From Craterostigma plantagineum (Eukaryota > Streptophyta > Magnoliopsida > Lamiales > Linderniaceae), in the NCBI GenBank assembly GCA_027422505.1, contig JAPQWV010001410.1:1-64000 (forward strand): a stretch of 64,000 bases of DNA, given 5' to 3'. The notes beneath the pieces are model-generated. The model had not been told where the DNA came from and ran no database searches. It worked only from the letters and a program-made list of their open reading frames with translations. The translations under genes were made by a program, and so were the position numbers. Positions 32,240 to 43,389 of this stretch are shown here, one piece after another. Each line of letters opens with the position of its first letter. Positions within the stretch are counted from its first letter, which is position 1.

Positions 32240-35200
32240 CTAATCTGAACTAAACCTGAAGTTAGCAATCTGCTTTACATAGCTGAAACTCTGCAACCTG
32301 AGAACCATTTCCCTTTTGATCATACATGAAAGCTGTTCCGCACTACAAGATCCTGCTTCGTGCACTCGTCTATTGCGCTCACACCACACATGATGGATTG
32401 TTTGCAGCATACAAGCCACACTAATACGATGGCCTGCATCTCTTTCCTTCCCGCCCCTATCAACCACTTGCACAAGTCATCAAAGGACTGTACCAAGTCC
32501 CCAATTTGCAGCCAAGGCATTGATCCTTCTTCACCTGTTGGCTAAATTGGCACGTCAGAACAAATGTTCCACAGACTCTTCACCTATATCACAGAGCCTA
32601 CAGTTTTTATTGAGTATAGGCATGCCCCATTTACACAGTCTATCTACCGTTAACAACCTTCTCTGCACAACCAACCATAGTAGAAAAGAGTGCCTGGGAA
32701 AATTAAGCCTGTTCCAGACCGCTCACAGTAGGGGAAAGGAGGGATTCCCTTTCAGCCAATCACATCCACTGCTAACTGTATATACCCCATCCCTTGCAGG
32801 TAACCATTTACAGCCTGAATATCCCAATCGAAACTTTTCCTTGAGTCGATTAAGCTTCCTCCAGTGCCAACTGGAGTCAGCCGCCGGACTAAAATCCTAG
32901 AAGTTGGTTCCCTTTAAGTAAATTACATTCACCCATTTGATCCACGGGGAATCCACTGCCAGTGTAATATCCCATAGCTGTTTCCCAGCCAGTGCAGTAT
33001 TCCAAGTAGCACAATCCAGTATATTCAATCCTCCTTGTTTCTTTGGGCAGCAAACACTATCCCAATTAAACAGTGGAACACATTTGCCATGAGTTTTCCT
33101 CCCCCATAGGAATTCCTTGCAAATTCTATCAACATCTTTTGGCACAGCCTTGGGCAATACGGAACCCCAGTAGCCGTGGATAGACATAGGACAGCATTAA
33201 TAAGACATAATCTGCCAGCATATGAGAGATTATGAGTGGCCCAACACTGAATTCTGGCTGTGATTTTTTCCACGAGTGCTTGGCAAGAACTTTTACTCCA
33301 TCTAACTGGGGATAGAGGTACTCCCAAGTAGCGCATAGGATAACCTCCCAGCTTGAATCCCGTGGTCTGAAGAATCTGCTCAGCCACCTCTCTAGAAGTA
33401 CCCGCAAGGTATATACTGGACTTTTGCAGATTAGCATCTAGACCAGAGACCTGTTGGAAGTTCTTGAGAGCTTCCATCACCACTGATACAGCTCCATTGC
33501 TTCCTTTGCAGAAGATCATAAGATCATCTGCAAAGCAGAGATTCACCAAGTTGACCTGCTTACACATAGGATGAAATCTGAAATTGGGAGTCTTGGAGGA
33601 CAGCTGTAGCAGTCTAGTAAGGTACTCCATGGAAATAACAAAAAGTAGAGGGGAGACAGGGTCTCCCTGTCTCAGGCACTGTGCTCCTTTAAAAGCCCCA
33701 GAGGTAGACCCATTAATGGACACCGAGTAAGAGACCGTGCACACACACTCCATGATCCATGCCACAAATTTCCTGGGAAATCTAATCAACAGAGCCAATT
33801 TTCCTGAAAACCCCAATCCAATGTATCATACGTTTTCCTAATATCAACTTTCATAAGGGCCCGGGCTGAGGTATTCTTCTCTTATACAATCTGAGAAGGT
33901 CCTGGCATAATAATACATTGTGCACAATTGATCTTCCCTCTACCAAGGCACTTTGGTTAGCGTGGATGATCTTAGGGAGCAGAGGCTTGATTCGGCTACA
34001 CAACAACTTGGCAATGCATTTATACAATGTATTGCAACAAGCTATTGGTCTGAATTCCTGTGCTGTGCTGGGATGGGGCACTTTAGGAATGAGACAGAGC
34101 ACGGTTTTTATTCAGGCTAGGAGCCAATTTACCAGTGTTAAAAAATTCAAGAACAGCACTAGTGACTTGTTCCCCCACAACTCTCCAAGCTTGCTTGAAG
34201 AAGTCACTGCCATAGCCATCCGGGCCAGGGGACACATCTGAGTGAATTGACTTAATCGCAGCACAGACCTCACCCTGTCAAATGGTTTATTGAGGCTCAG
34301 TTGATCTTCCAGTGTAAGAAGATACCCCTCTTCAGCCACCCTCTGATCCAAACTGCTCTTTGTATACCTCCCTCGCCCAATACTTCCTGAAAATAAGCTG
34401 CAAAGTGGTTCTGCAGCTCCCCATTGTCTGTAATAATTCTGCCATCTTGGTCTTCTATGGCAAAAATTCGGTTGGAATAGTTCCTCTGTTTAATTCTTGC
34501 ATGGAAGAATGCTGAATTCTGATCCCCTTCAGCTAACCATCTGGTTTTAGCCTTTTGCCGCAGGAATTTATCACTAGCCACACTTAAGAAGCCAAATTCT
34601 GCTCTTACTGCCTGCTCTCTAGCTAGAAGAACTGTGTTTAGAGGGTCAGCATGAAGGGCTGATTGTATTTCCTCTAGCTTCTGTCTGACCTGCTCAGTAT
34701 TGGTAGTAATGTTAGAAAACATAGTCCTGTTTAAGGCCCTAAGGGGCCTCTGCGGTTTGGACAGATTCCAACAAACATTTCCTCATAGCTGATCCATCCT
34801 TAGAACACCATTGGTCCTTCACTAAGCTCAAGAAGGTAGGGGCATTGACCACATGTTGAAGTACTTGAATGCTCTCCTTGGCCCTTGAGATAGAGCAGCA
34901 GTCCTGCGCACAATCGGGTATGATCTGACACCCCCTCTTGAAGAATATCAGTAAAGTGATCACTAAAGTTAGTTAACCAGGCTGTTTGGCAAAGGCCTAG
35001 TCAAGTTTGCTCCATATTCTCTTCTCGTGGCTCTGTTTATTGGTCCAAGTAAACTGGCAACCAGTCCTTTTTATCTCCTGAAGTTGGCAACATTGCAGAC
35101 AGGAGTTAAATTTCCTGAATTCTAAGGCTGAGATGTCTGCACCCCCTAACCTGTCTTCAAAGCTTCTTATGTTATTGAAATCTCCCAATACCATCCACGG

Positions 35201-35704
35201 CTCAGAGAGATTAGCCCCAATTGCAACAAGATTTCCGATAGTTTTGCTCTAGCATTTAGCTCATTGTGGCCATAGATCACAGTTAGATAGGTTATGAAGG
35301 CTTTATTCTTCAAGACCTTGAAATGAATGTGTTGGTCAGACTTTGACAAAATTTCCATCTCAGTACCCACCCCTCCACACCACAATTATTCTGCCACTCG
35401 GGGATCACTGAGATTGTGACAGAAATCCATCCTCCGAAATTCTGCTTACTGTGCTATTTACAGTATCTGCTTTTAGTTTTGTTTCTAGCAAACACATGAT
35501 ATTTATTCTATGTTTATTGCAGAAAAGAGTCACCTCTCTCTCCTTTGCAGGGCCATTAAGACCCCTCACATTCCATGAGGCGCTTCTATCCATTATCACC
35601 TCTGAAACCCTCTGCTTGGGAGGGGTGTGACCTTGTCCTAGAGCTATATCCTTCTCACTCAACGAGGGACCAAATTTGCAATTGTCCCTTAAAAGAAATA
35701 GCAT
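32240..35704 (-). pseudogene. LINE ORF2: endonuclease, reverse transcriptase, zf-RVT region
   Basis: Endonuclease: SWNVRGLNGPAKEREV and LLETKL near 35600-35480, then the catalytic-loop phrase VLGDFNNI (35190) and CQFTWTNKQS (about 35060). RT: SLNKPFDRV at 34290, LIPKVPHP and EFRPIACCNTLYKCIAKLL at 34095-34010, NQSALVEGR (33960), GDPVSPLLFVISMEYL (33660) and the active-site motif FADD (about 33535), a common plant variant of YADD. C-terminal: WHWRKLNRLKEKFRLG and a tryptophan/cysteine-rich zf-RVT segment at 32880-32500. The whole is split into at least six frame segments. The RT catalytic pair Asp-Asp is retained, but the protein cannot be made intact. Confidence 0.88.
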
Positions 35705-35994
35705 GATCTAACAATTCCACCAATTTATTAATTTAAAATCGTATTCTCGAGCTGAGATGGACAAAAAATACTATCTTATTGACGAACTATTAATTATCGA
35801 GTTTCTAGTGTTGTCTTTTATTTTATTTTGTGCAGTTTATTTATGCAGTGAAAAGAATATAGGGATTGATTTTAATAAAATTCGGTTGGATGGATGATGG
35901 TCTAAGAAATTAACAAGCAAGTGCAACGATTTCAATGAAAGCTGGTATTATTAGTTTAATGCATTGAATTTTTCGGATAGGTTGACGATCAGAT

Positions 35995-37377
35995 TCATTT
36001 GTTGTAACTTATAAGTCGGCCCAAGACTTCTAGGGCCAGTGTCTGTTGTGTCTGTTTTCTGCCCCACTCTACCAGTCTGGTGAGTTTGTGCTCGTACAGT
36101 GGTACTGCATCTGTCACAGTGGCATTATGCACTAATGTCTCAGGGAGTTTCAGGTGGCCATTGGTGTTTGCAGCCCCTGATTCATGCACCATGGGTTTCG
36201 ACATTTGCACAGTCTGCCATTCTTCTGAACCACTTTTTTGCATAGGGCCTCATCATGACCATATCCCCTACAATTCTTACACAGAACAGGTTTCCATCAT
36301 AGGAAACCTTCTGCTCTAGCAGTTGTCCCTTCTCATTAAGGAATGGATGGTATCCTTTAAGGGTTGGTTAATATCAACTTCCACAAGAATCCTAGCATAA
36401 TGGATTCTCTCCTTTTTTCCTAGTGACATCATCAGTCATAATAGGTTTTCCAATCAGGCTAGAGAGTTTACTCAATGTTCTCAGTCCCCAGTATTTCAAT
36501 TCGAGCTGAGGGAGTTGCACCCAAATAGGCACACTCTCTACCCCTGTTTTGCTCAACTGTGTGTCCTCAGTCCACGGGGTTAGAATCACTGGCTTCGTAT
36601 CAAATGCAGTATCTCAGATTGTATGATCCTGTCCCGAGCTGTCTTACTGCCAAACTTAGCCAAAAAACAGACCCTGTCTAATTTGCCACACATTCTGCAA
36701 CCCTAATTTGTCCCATTTTCACTTCAAGAAGCCAGCCATGACTCCATAGGGTGGGTTTGCCCCGAGCACATAACACAACAATGCAGATTCCCAATGTCCG
36801 ACTTCCTCCTGAATCTCCTCCATCTCCACCATGCCTATCGCTTGCCCTTTCTCAGTAATTGGCTCAACATACGTGAGTCGATTATCCTGATTTCTTAGTA
36901 ACTTGGCATTGAACTTGATCCACGGACTACTCTCAACATCCTGTTCAGCTATATGAGTGTTCGATTTCGCCCAGTTTTGGCCACTCCTCCTCCAATTGAG
37001 CATCACCAACCAAGCGGATTGAAGAGTTACCCAATGGAACAGTACGCCGCCCTTCCTCGGACAATTGCTCCCTCAGATGGCTGCAATTACGAGGTGGTGT
37101 GGTCAATTTGTCCCTTACAATGCTCAATTTGCCATCATTAGATGCCGTTCGACGATTCGCACCAGTCACCAATGGTACAGTGCTCCTCGAGTTCACAGAT
37201 GCGCTCCCCGCACATCTGCTTGTTATCACTAGTGCATTTCGGTGTCTCAGTCAGGATCTCATCGGCAGGGGGCGTCGTCGTCACCACCGTGACCGGCGGC
37301 GCCCTCTGTGTCACCGCTAGTCTCTTCTTCGCCATGGCAGAATCAGAGAAAATTGGCGCAAGTTGCTTTTGGGACAT
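35995..37377 (-). pseudogene. LINE ORF1: DUF4283-like nucleic-acid-binding protein
   Basis: It starts at the ATG at 37377 (MSQKQLAPIF) and runs in broken frames. A block at about 36590-36400 reads ESVPIWVQLPQLELKYWG and LSSLIGKPIMTDD. This is the characteristic DUF4283/zf-CCHC_4 pattern (VPIWVQ.P.L.LKYW..L..L.S.+GKP+..D) of plant LINE ORF1 and related proteins. A degenerate zinc-knuckle region follows near 36330-36240. The function in the family is RNA binding in the retrotransposition particle. About 280 bp without clear coding (35708-35990) separates it from ORF2. Confidence 0.75.
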
Positions 37378-37400
37378 AGTTTTCTGTATTTTCTACTTAC

Positions 37401-37679
37401 CTTATTAATTAAAAAAGTTACTAATAAATAATTTTTCTTTTTGCCATTGGGACATATACATCGGTTGATTTTTGCCTACTTGCCTTGTTGCCTATTTTAT
37501 CATTGATTTTCAATACATTTTTTGTCAAGATAACCGGCTACCACCTATCAGTTGTAAAGTGGAGAATTGAAACTAAATCGTTCTTGACCAAGGTTCACTT
37601 CCACTTTAGGCCCTTCAAAATCTAATGACCACGTCCGATCCGATGGAAAAATAATTCCCTTTGATAAATTAATTTAATT
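37401..37679. other. Short gene-free interval between LINE and MITE
   Basis: No supported frame, repeat or structural RNA. Confidence 0.5.
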
Positions 37680-38120
37680 AAGGGGTCTTTACATATAAGT
37701 ACTTAGTTGGATAAAAACTTGTAATTTACCATGTCAGGATTTTTTTATATGTAGGTACCTAACAAAATAAATTTTTTGCACATAGGTACCTGATCCCCGA
37801 AAGTACACCATTCAACACATTTGGGGACCCTATATCAACACATTTGGGTACCCTATATAACAGAAAAATGCTACGACGTATGCTATATTTAGGTACACCC
37901 TATGTAACACACATGTATGCCGTAGTACGACTTATGCTATATTAGGTACCTTATATCAACTTGTTTATGGTACGCAATATACACACAGGAATGTACGACA
38001 TTGACTAAAGAACTGGTAAAAATTAGATCGGGTACCTATCTGTAAAATTTTCTGACATGGGTACCTATGTGTAAAAATTCTATCCAATTGGGTATTTTTC
38101 TATAGATTCACCTTTAGTTT
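37680..38120. mobile_element. Palindromic MITE-like element with long imperfect terminal inverted repeats
   Basis: The left ~85 bp (TCTTTACATATAAG.., then ACTTAGTTGGATAAAAA, CATGTCAGGAT, ATGTAGGTACCT) are mirrored by the right ~85 bp read on the other strand (CTATAGAAAAATACCCAA, TTGGATAGAATTTTTACA, TAGGTACCCATGTCAGA). The centre repeats ACACATTTGGG.ACCCTATAT twice (about 37815-37860), with GTACC/GGTAC boxes throughout. There is no coding capacity. The target duplication is not resolved, so the superfamily is unknown. Confidence 0.6.
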
Positions 38121-38464
38121 ATGTGTTGAATAAATAATTAATGTAATTATATTATATGGAAAAAAATATAAACAGGGCAAAGATGGTGTTGAAATTATAC
38201 CACATTCTCATTATTAGTGCTCAAACTTGTATATGTCATTTGGTCATTGAATCTTGCAAAATATTTCATTCTTATTCCTTCGACCTAAAGAACCAAAAGA
38301 GAGCGATTTTGCAATGATCATGAACCAAAATGGCACATTTAAAAGTTTGAGTATCAACAATTAGAATTATACATACATACCTGACATGGGTTATTTTATT
38401 AAAATAGGGTTGTTTTATTTCGGTATAGATAAAATAGGGTAATTTCGCTAAAAATATCAAAAAT

Positions 38465-38660
38465 CGTGCGAATTGCGGTTATTAAACGTGACGTCGCGTC
38501 CAATGGACGTAACGTCGGGCTTAACGCGACCCTGATCTTAAAAAATGATTGGGCCAATAACCGAGCGTCGCGGCCATTGGCGGCGACGTTGCTTCTAATG
38601 ACTGCGACGATGGGTTTAATAAACCCGCGTCGACTTTTTATTCCTCCTCATTTCTCCTCT
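38465..38660 (+). repeat. GC-rich subterminal repeats of Mutator-like copy 1 (left)
   Basis: Repeated GTCGCG, GCGACGT and CCAATGG/CTAATG words occur (for example GTGACGTCGCGTCCAATGG at 38489). The same word set recurs in the right subterminal region at 41870-42130 and in copy 2 at 58800-58995. The density contrasts with the AT-rich surroundings. Confidence 0.65.
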
Positions 38661-38792
38661 CGTCCTCCCCATCGGTTCCGGCCATCCACCACCGGCGAAC
38701 ACCAGCGCAAACCACCGTGACACAATCCTTCTTCTCGTCATCGTCGATTAAGCTTCGTTTGGGTATGAAATTCCTAATTTGTTTAAATAGTG

Positions 38793-39080
38793 GCCCGTCG
38801 CCTACCTATGTTCCACCTCTGGACCTAGGTCCGTCGTTTTCCACGGTGTCCAACGCAGGACCCTGGCCCGTCGCCTTCAAGGGGTTCGACGGGATTATAC
38901 GAGGATGATAGTTATATTTACACCGGTAGGTTACCATGTCGACTACGGCCATGATGATAACGACGACGAGACGCCTCCGTATCAGCCAATTGTGCAACAG
39001 TCACCGCCGCCGCCGCAGCAGCGACGTCGTCGTCCTGAGCAGCCGAAGCTCGTGTTGACTATGGCCATCTGCATAGAATA
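38793..39080 (+). pseudogene. Remnant of the PMD-gene 3' end in Mutator-like copy 1
   Basis: The sequence GTGGCCCGTCGCC...GACCTAGGTCC...GATGATAGTTATATTTACACCG, then an Asp-rich coding-like stretch and PPYQPIVQQSPPPPQQRRRR, aligns with 60960-61200 of copy 2, the acidic/Gln-Arg tail of its PMD gene. Immediately upstream, at about 38788, the sequence jumps from the copy-2 leader (...AATTTGTTTAAAT, 59155) straight to this tail. The plant mobile domain itself is therefore deleted. No function remains. Confidence 0.7.
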
Positions 39081-39344
39081 GACGACCACTAGACGTGGCA
39101 CAGGATCACATTATATTCGTTGGTTATATTCGATGGATTTTATTTGTGTTTCCAGTTTTTCTGTGTTAAGACTATTTTTGTATTTCTAACAACTTTGTCA
39201 TCTTCCAGATCTTGCAACTTTTTAGTCGTATGTCGATGATATTACTTCAAAATACTTAAACACACATATAACAACAGACAACAACACATAGAAAATTAAA
39301 TTTCACTCATACATAGATATCATCACAACTTAAGAGAAAGGCAA

Positions 39345-41650
39345 TCAACGTCCACGACCTCTCTGTGTTGTCTCCGACTTGAGCCACCCTGATCCATTTC
39401 GTTGCGAATACGAGTTGTGCGAGGCTACCCCCTCTTGTGCCACGTCGGTCTTCATTATGTACAAGAAAAAACCAGCAGGCTCCCAATATTGCTCGTCATA
39501 CAGTGGATGAAATGTTCCCTGATATGACCCAAAGTGTTCTACTTTACTGTAGAAAGGATCAATGAATTGTGTGCTAGTACATACCACCGGTGGCACGCTG
39601 CCTGCGCATGAGAACATGGAATGAAATGAATGTCTCATTTTCCACAAATGCACGTTCTTCCTTGAATGTTTACTACATGTTTTCTTTGAGTCAGTGATGA
39701 AGAAGTATACACCTTAGCTTTTTGCATTCGCGGGTCAAATGCAGTTACAAAATTGCCGAAAGAGGCATTTTACCAATCACTGAACATCCTCCACGCATAA
39801 GGAGACAATTCGGTTCCAAAACTCTCCATCGCCGCAGCGCCTGTTGATACCTATCAACAAAGTATTCGACACATCGATAAGCTGAAGTCGACTATCGCTT
39901 TAGGATGCAATAAGCAAGCCCCTTTGAACACACCATTAAGTGCCTCTAAGATGTTCCTCGTCATTAAACCACACCTAAGCCCACCATCGTGAGCAAATGT
40001 CCACTGTTCTCGATCAATCTTGTGCAACCATTCATAGGCTTCTTCCCGCAGACTCTTAATATGCTCCATGATCCGTTCAAACTTTTCCACCGTATGCGCC
40101 ATCTCTGCTCTGTGGCATAATTTTTTTACATCATTGTCTTTGAACTCCTTTTTAAAATTTGATACGACGTGACGTAAACACTAACGATGCACTCCATTCG
40201 GTAACCTATACGCATCGAGCTATCACTGTGAAAGTAAACTTGCATCACAATCGTAAGTAATAATAACTTGTTTTTGTAAAAAGAAAAAAAAATGAACAAC
40301 TTGATATACTTTAAGTAAAATACCTGTATGGCGATCTGAAATTAGGCATACCGCTTGACGCTCCAATACATGAATATTAAGTAAGTTTAAGAACCACCTC
40401 CAAGAATTTGTGCCTTCGGATGTAACGATGGCAAAGCAAGTGGAAAAACTTTCTGATTTGCATCGAGTGCACATGCAATCAACATTTTATGCTTCTACTT
40501 CGAATATAAGTGCATACCATCGACACAAACTACTCTACGACAATGCTTGAATCCGTCAATGCAAGGTTTGAATGCCCAAAATACATATCCGAATTTTGGT
40601 ACTCCCAACATATCTTGAAGATGCCACCACTTCACCACCGTTCCGGGGTTATAACGTTACAACGCTTTCAAGAATATAGGAAGCTTTTGGATTGAAGTTT
40701 TCCAAGTACCATAAACAATTTTATTTTCTCTTTTGAGTCCATGTCATGCTTGAATGTATCAGATGTCGTACCCAAATATATCGTTTACGAGCTGCTGCAC
40801 GTTTTTGGGTAAATACTAGGGGTCGTTCTTCTCTGTTTTGACTAATATTCTCGCAATTTCATTCACGACACATTGCGATGCGTGCTAGCCAACTCGTGCA
40901 TGTAGCATGTGTGAGGTCATCCGTATCTTGTCACCTTCCAAAAAAACTTCTCGGTTTGAAGACTGCTCGCAATTTCCAATTATAGTCGTCGCTGTGATTG
41001 CATCTCACGCTCATGCGATTCTATTACTTTCGGTCACGTGGTACTCACGTCTAACAACCCTCAAATGGTTATCGTTAACAGCACATTTCAAATGATCTTT
41101 GCAAGTAAATGTCATACCTACAAAAAATGCGGGTTCGTCCATATCGTAAAAATCACCATCAGTTTCGTCAACTTCTGAGGGAGCCATTTGATAAGTGGTA
41201 TTAAACGGCACTGTCTAGTACATGCTCGGGTCTCTTCTAGTTCTATTGGCATATCAGTAGTTGGTCCATTGTTACTATCATCATCGTCCTCTGCGGGATA
41301 TGAAAGATCGTCTAGTGCCCCACCCTCGTCATCAACTTCAGAGTCGCTGACCACTATCTTGCATAACGTCGTGAACGATCTAAAGTTGCGCTACCGTCAA
41401 ACTAATAGGAAACACAACGGCTACTCAAAAGTATATCTACGTTGCGATCGAACTGAACGTTCTCATTTGCCTCAACAAAGACTTCAATATAATCATGTTC
41501 GGCGTCAGGATCCAAGATATACGCGAGCTCGGCATCATTAGACATTCGTAAGAGCTTCTGATACAGCCGAGAGTGTTGATAATATTCGTTCATTACCCGA
41601 ACGATTAAAGAGAATGAAGTGTTGTCGACGGAAGTCATATCGTACAACAA
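39345..41650 (-). pseudogene. MuDR-type transposase relic, Mutator-like copy 1
   Basis: On the minus strand, broken frames follow the same order as copy 2. N-terminal segment MLYDMTSVDN... at 41650. Acidic stretch at 41354-41280. MuDR DNA-binding-type segment FVGMTFTCKDHLKCAVNDNHLRVVRREYHV at 41120-41020. Parts of the MULE catalytic domain at 40510-40223 (RWFLNLLNIHVLE, VCLISDRHTGI). A QWTFAHDGGLRCGLMTRNILEALNGVFKGA block at 40030-39910. Finally the remains of a SWIM zinc finger (39680-39590) with the C-terminal phrase FYSKVEHFGSYQGTFHPLYDEQYW. At least eight frame breaks exist. Confidence 0.85.
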
Positions 41651-42192
41651 ACTAAGAAATTGATCGAACTTGATTCGGCGACGAAGTCAATGATAACCGA
41701 TGCGTTGAAGACTATATCGAATGATATTTGGTTCGTGTACGATTTCACCGCCAAATTAGACAACTATTTGAATATTTCTATACACTATATTGAATATCTA
41801 CGAATTTTTATGAAATTTAACATTGAGATCGCGCGTTTAAATAGCGAAATCGTCGTGACTATTAGAAACGACGTCGCATGCAATAACAGCGTCGTTACGT
41901 CCATTAGGGCGACGCCAAACCATTATTGCAGACAACGTGTGGCCGTCACGTCAATGTCGTTAGTGGGCGCGTGCATTAATAGCGACGTCGCCGCGCGATG
42001 GTCGCGTCGGTCACTGATATTGGGCCAGAAATGGGCCCAACACGTTTTTTGAAAAAAGTGGCCCGTTTTATTTTGGGCCACCTCACCGTTGCGACTAATA
42101 GCCGCGATGTCACGTTTAATAATGGCGTTTCGCTCTATTTTATTAATTTTGGTCGAAAATCATATTTTTTTAAATTGCCCTATTTTAATAAT

Positions 42193-42503
42193 GACATTTT
42201 GTAAATTTGATATAAAATTCATGACAATTCATTAGAAATTTTTTATGTACATGACATTGCACGAAGAATTAGTTCGACTTATAAGGTGGTTAGAGAAATT
42301 TTGAACATCGAAAGTAAATTTTGACTTTTTTCTTAACACCTTGGTCGCCGCAACAATATTTTATGAGTTCAGTGATGAAGATACATTCAGATCCTTCATT
42401 GCATTAGCATTAATTATTTAACAACGACTGCAATTTTAGGATAATGAATAATGATAGTCTTATTTATTTATGATAATAATTTCTTTAATCATCAAGATAC
42501 TCC
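42193..42503. other. AT-rich spacer between Mutator-like copy 1 and the pararetroviral insertion
   Basis: No supported feature in these 310 bp. Confidence 0.5.
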
Positions 42504-42535
42504 AAATTAGATTCTATGAATTGCTGGAATACTGA
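42504..42535. repeat. 32-bp direct repeat, left flank of the pararetroviral insertion
   Basis: AAATTAGATTCTATGAATTG and the next 12 bases recur at 50465-50496 with one mismatch. It is a candidate target duplication or repair footprint of the viral integration. Confidence 0.75.
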
Positions 42536-43265
42536 GAGGATCTTGTATAAAAGCTATACAAAAGGGTGATGAATGTTACGTGGCAAAAACAACCTATCAA
42601 ACCTCGATAATGGTACTTGGCTTGTTTAACCAATTTACTCCAGAAGGACCTACGGTAGTCAAGCCTTTATACCTTAATCGGACTTTCGTTTGAAAGCATC
42701 ATTCGAAGGCAGTTCAACCTATATACCAAACATCAAAATAAAAAAAATGGAAAATGGTATGCGGTTCTCTAACCAGGTTATCACAAAGAAAACACGGCTA
42801 CGCAAGGTATTCCAGCCTATATACCATTAATCCGAAAACAAAATTTTAAAATTATTTTTGTGATTGTTAGAATTAAATCGTCGAATACAAGGATTTTCAC
42901 ATAATAAAATTTTTATTTAATTAATTCATCGGTAACAGATTGCCCTCAAACGCCTTACTTTCGGCAACATGGGCTTTGCCAAGAGCTAATATCGAATTAA
43001 TCAAAATCAAATTTATTATAACCTTCATTCAAAATTTAATTCTTTCAATCATTTTTCAAAAGATTTTTATAAAGAAGAATGTTAAATATATCATATTAAT
43101 TAATATATATATATATGATATAAAACCATGATTAAAATATTAAGGCATCTTGGTGTTGTTTAACGATAGAATTTAGTCTTCCATTAAGGCTAAGTGAAAC
43201 AAAATAAAATATATAAAGACAAAATTAAAAACTTACTTATGAGGAGTCGTACAAGAACTTCAACT

Positions 43266-43271
43266 TTTATT
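43266..43271 (-). terminator. Pararetroviral polyadenylation signal
   Basis: AATAAA on the minus strand, about 105 bp downstream of the TATA box. This short promoter-to-poly(A) spacing is typical of Caulimoviridae, where transcripts are terminally redundant. Confidence 0.55.
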
Positions 43272-43371
43272 TCTTAAAATATTTTACAGTAGAGGGGAAC
43301 TCAAGAGAGAAGGGAGAGAGAGTTCAAAAGAGCGTAAGGAAAAGCACACCTGAAGGGTATAAGCTTCAACT

Positions 43372-43381
43372 CTATATATAG
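43372..43381 (-). promoter_or_regulatory. Pararetroviral promoter TATA box
   Basis: On the minus strand CTATATATAGAG follows the last viral ORF. It is the expected site of the 35S-type promoter in caulimovirids. Confidence 0.55.
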
Positions 43382-43389
43382 AAGAGAAA

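Larger units (their letters stand above)
32130..37400 (-). mobile_element. L1-type LINE (non-LTR retrotransposon), broken
   Basis: On the minus strand a nucleic-acid-binding ORF1 (37377-35995) precedes an ORF2 with apurinic-type endonuclease, reverse transcriptase and zinc-binding C-terminal domain (35704 to about 32240). That is the plant L1 layout, and the length of about 5.2 kb is close to full. The 3' end is marked only by a short A-rich stretch, seen as T on the plus strand near 32132-32141. No clear target duplication was found. Numerous stops and frameshifts show an old, inactive copy. Confidence 0.85.
38390..42192 (-). mobile_element. Mutator-like element with PMD relic, copy 1 (internally deleted)
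   Basis: The ends are imperfect inverted repeats: left TTATTAAAATAGGG (38396) and right, on the other strand, TTATTAAAATAGGGCAATTT ending at about 42192. Both are followed inside by TTATTAAACGTGACRTCGCG and GC-rich subterminal repeats built on ACGTCGC. A candidate 9-bp duplication (TGACATGGG/TGACATTTT) matches only 6 of 9. Inside, a minus-strand transposase relic (41650-39345) faces the remnant of a plus-strand PMD gene. It is homologous throughout to copy 2 at 58.76 kb, but lacks about 1.8 kb that there contains the PMD exons. Confidence 0.75.

Noticed and set aside
38382..38390. 9-bp target duplication of Mutator-like copy 1 (TGACATGGG versus TGACATTTT)
   Set aside because: Only 6 of 9 bases match and the exact end is uncertain, so it is not claimed as a feature.
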